Source: DASPJR01 sp035628505
Lineage (GTDB): Bacteria > Planctomycetota > SZUA-567 > H5-PLA8
NCBI GenBank assembly: GCA_035628505.1
Contig: DASPJR010000014.1
Coordinates: 4,831 to 68,830, forward strand
Reading direction: 5' to 3'
Length of the DNA stretch: 64,000 nt
The notes under the pieces: generated by a model
Databases searched by the model: none
Told to the model about the DNA's origin: nothing
What the model saw: only the letters and a program-made list of their open reading frames with translations
Program-made: the position numbers and the translations under genes
In this document: in pieces, positions 62,935-64,000 of the stretch
Position numbering within the stretch: the stretch's first letter is position 1
How the letters are laid out: each line of letters starts with the position of its first letter

Positions 62935-63746
62935 AGTTTTTCCAGGAACGTCCTGCCAGCTTTAACGGATTCAAGAACATCGGCGTCACCACTTTCGTCT
63001 TCAATCGCGAACCAGCCCTGGTACCCGATCTCATTGAGCGCAGCGAGGTACTCTTTCCACGGCACCGCACCCCGGCCAACGGTCGGCTTGCCTGTCTCCG
63101 GATGCTTGTCCTTGGCGTGTGTGTGGACGATGTAATCCTTCAGGATTTTCACCCCGGCGACTGTGCCGTGCTCAAGCATGTTCGCCGGGTCGTAGTTCAC
63201 CTTTAGATTAGGGCTGCCCACGTCTTCAATGAACTGGCGCAGAATTTCGGCACTCTCCTGGCCGGTCTCGATGGCAAAGATGCCGCCGCAGCGTTCGGCT
63301 TCTTTCATCACGTGAATGACAGATTTGAGGAAACGGGCGTAGCTGCTGGATTCACGATCACCCGGAATGGGTCCGATGTGTGTCGTGACAATGCTGGCGC
63401 CGAGATCGACCGCAAGCCGCAGTGCGCGGCGCGTCTTTTCAAGACGCAGCTCAAGTTCGTAATCTTCTTCACCGAAGCCGCCCATTGTTTTCGGGCCGGC
63501 CTGCTGAGCGCACAATCCGCTGATTGTCAGACCGCGCTTTTCACATGCTTTGCGAACGGCACTGCGCTGCGGAGGCGTCGCGCAGCGGTCGGGGTCAAGA
63601 GCGCAGACGATATTCCATTTTTTCTCGTCGACGCACCAGGGCTGCACCGCTTTAACTCCGGTTGACGCAGCCAGATCGAGCAGTTTTTCAAATTCAGCAA
63701 ATGTTTTGGCCTGGCCCAGTGACCACAATGCAACACCGATCTTCAA
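62931..63746 (-). CDS. Sugar-phosphate isomerase/epimerase-like TIM barrel (xylose-isomerase-like)
   Basis: The 271-residue protein is an AP-endonuclease-2/xylose-isomerase-like TIM barrel: MKIGVALWSLGQAKTF, LGASIVTTHIGPIPG, IFAIETGQESAEIL, VNYDPANMLEHG, IVHTHAKDKHPETG and GWFAIEDESGDADV. Glu and His residues in ETGQ, NYDP, HTHAKD and AIEDES are in the usual metal-site positions. Members isomerise or epimerise sugars, inosose or hydroxypyruvate; which applies is unclear. The TTG start at 63746 follows GAGGAGG. The stop overlaps the mini-E2 start, so these genes are translationally coupled. Confidence 0.88.
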   Translation of the reverse strand: MKIGVALWSLGQAKTFAEFEKLLDLAASTGVKAVQPWCVDEKKWNIVCALDPDRCATPPQRSAVRKACEKRGLTISGLCAQQAGPKTMGGFGEEDYELELRLEKTRRALRLAVDLGASIVTTHIGPIPGDRESSSYARFLKSVIHVMKEAERCGGIFAIETGQESAEILRQFIEDVGSPNLKVNYDPANMLEHGTVAGVKILKDYIVHTHAKDKHPETGKPTVGRGAVPWKEYLAALNEIGYQGWFAIEDESGDADVLESVKAGRTFLEKL

Positions 63747-63804
63747 GATGCCTCCTCAATTTGCAGTCTAGCGTCTGGGAGTTTGAGTCTGGAGTCAAAG
63801 ACAC

Positions 63805-64000
63805 CTAAACACCAAGACTCTTCTCCGCTTCCTCCAGAAACTTTTCACGAACCTCTTTAATCGAGCCGTTCAGCGTGCAGCCGGCCGCCTGTTTGTGGCC
63901 GCCCCCGCCGAACTTCTGAGCCAGCGCGCGAGCGTCCGCATTGCGGGTGGACCGCAGGCTGACCTTCGTCTGCGCTCCGCCATTGATCTCATAAAAAAAG
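63805..64000 (-). CDS. DHH/DHHA1-family phosphoesterase, C-terminal end only
   Basis: The 65 visible codons, ending at TAG (63805-63807), encode FYEINGGAQTKVSLRSTRNA, then a stretch with FGGGGHKQAAGCTL and the end EEAEKSLGV. The GGGGHxxAAG motif is the DHHA1 hallmark. NrnA-type bifunctional oligoribonuclease/PAP phosphatases end this way at this distance from the motif, whereas RecJ has an extra domain, so NrnA-like is favoured. The DHH domain lies beyond the right edge of the window. It is 58 bp upstream of the isomerase-like gene on the same strand. Confidence 0.85.
   Translation of the reverse strand, partial: FFYEINGGAQTKVSLRSTRNADARALAQKFGGGGHKQAAGCTLNGSIKEVREKFLEEAEKSLGV

Overview
The window is GC-rich (by eye about 57-60%) and densely packed with genes on both strands. 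Several families are characteristic of the Planctomycetota/PVC group: a PSCyt1-DUF1549-DUF1553 protein, two large Pirellula/Verrucomicrobium-type haem-binding CxxCH proteins, NPCBM domains, a XylR-type AraC regulator, paired ECF sigma factor/protein kinase and sigma/FecR genes, and an FHA-TPR protein. An LpxH-type hydrolase implies lipid A and so a Gram-negative envelope. I infer Planctomycetota or a close PVC relative; no rRNA or other phylogenetic marker is present to fix this. I saw no tRNA, rRNA, CRISPR array, insertion sequence or prophage.

Layout. 1-8016: a 3'-truncated PSCyt/DUF1553 gene, a secreted alpha/beta hydrolase-NPCBM protein, lpxH and a secreted helical protein. 8208-16904: an FHA-transmembrane-TPR protein, a double-vWA membrane protein, a membrane-anchored Pro-rich protein and a J-domain protein. 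17044-23145: an ECF sigma factor, a FecR-type anti-sigma factor and a very large secreted GH2-like protein; the last two share a C-terminal domain type. 23207-25631: a small membrane protein, a zinc alcohol dehydrogenase and an SRPBCC protein. 25828-37665: a XylR-like regulator, two PVC haem proteins, a sigma/kinase pair whose kinase carries an extracytoplasmic NPCBM-like domain, and a Tat-exported dimethylformamidase-like protein.

37781-54702: a vWA-HATPase-STAS fusion converges on a DNA-end-processing operon, orf122-recC-recB-recD-sbcD-sbcC. An identical 17-bp palindrome, CGGACATCCCCTGTCCG, lies upstream of the fusion gene and upstream of the operon. A second GGACA-N5-TGTCC site lies beside the latter copy.

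54858-64000: a PcfJ-like protein with a phosphoesterase, an unrecognised protein with some sigma-like features behind a palindrome-rich 387-bp leader, a WYL regulator, a zinc-ribbon Ser/Thr kinase with a long helical tail, acpS, a lipoyl/E3-binding mini-E2 without an acyltransferase domain, a sugar-phosphate isomerase-like TIM barrel, and the C-terminal end of a DHH/DHHA1 phosphoesterase.

The most unusual items are the single-chain vWA-HATPase-STAS partner-switch protein with its shared palindromes around the rec/sbc operon, the TPR-like array with a repeated NPGGNW motif and Cys, the unidentified leader/sigma-like/WYL locus, and the catalytic-domain-less E2.
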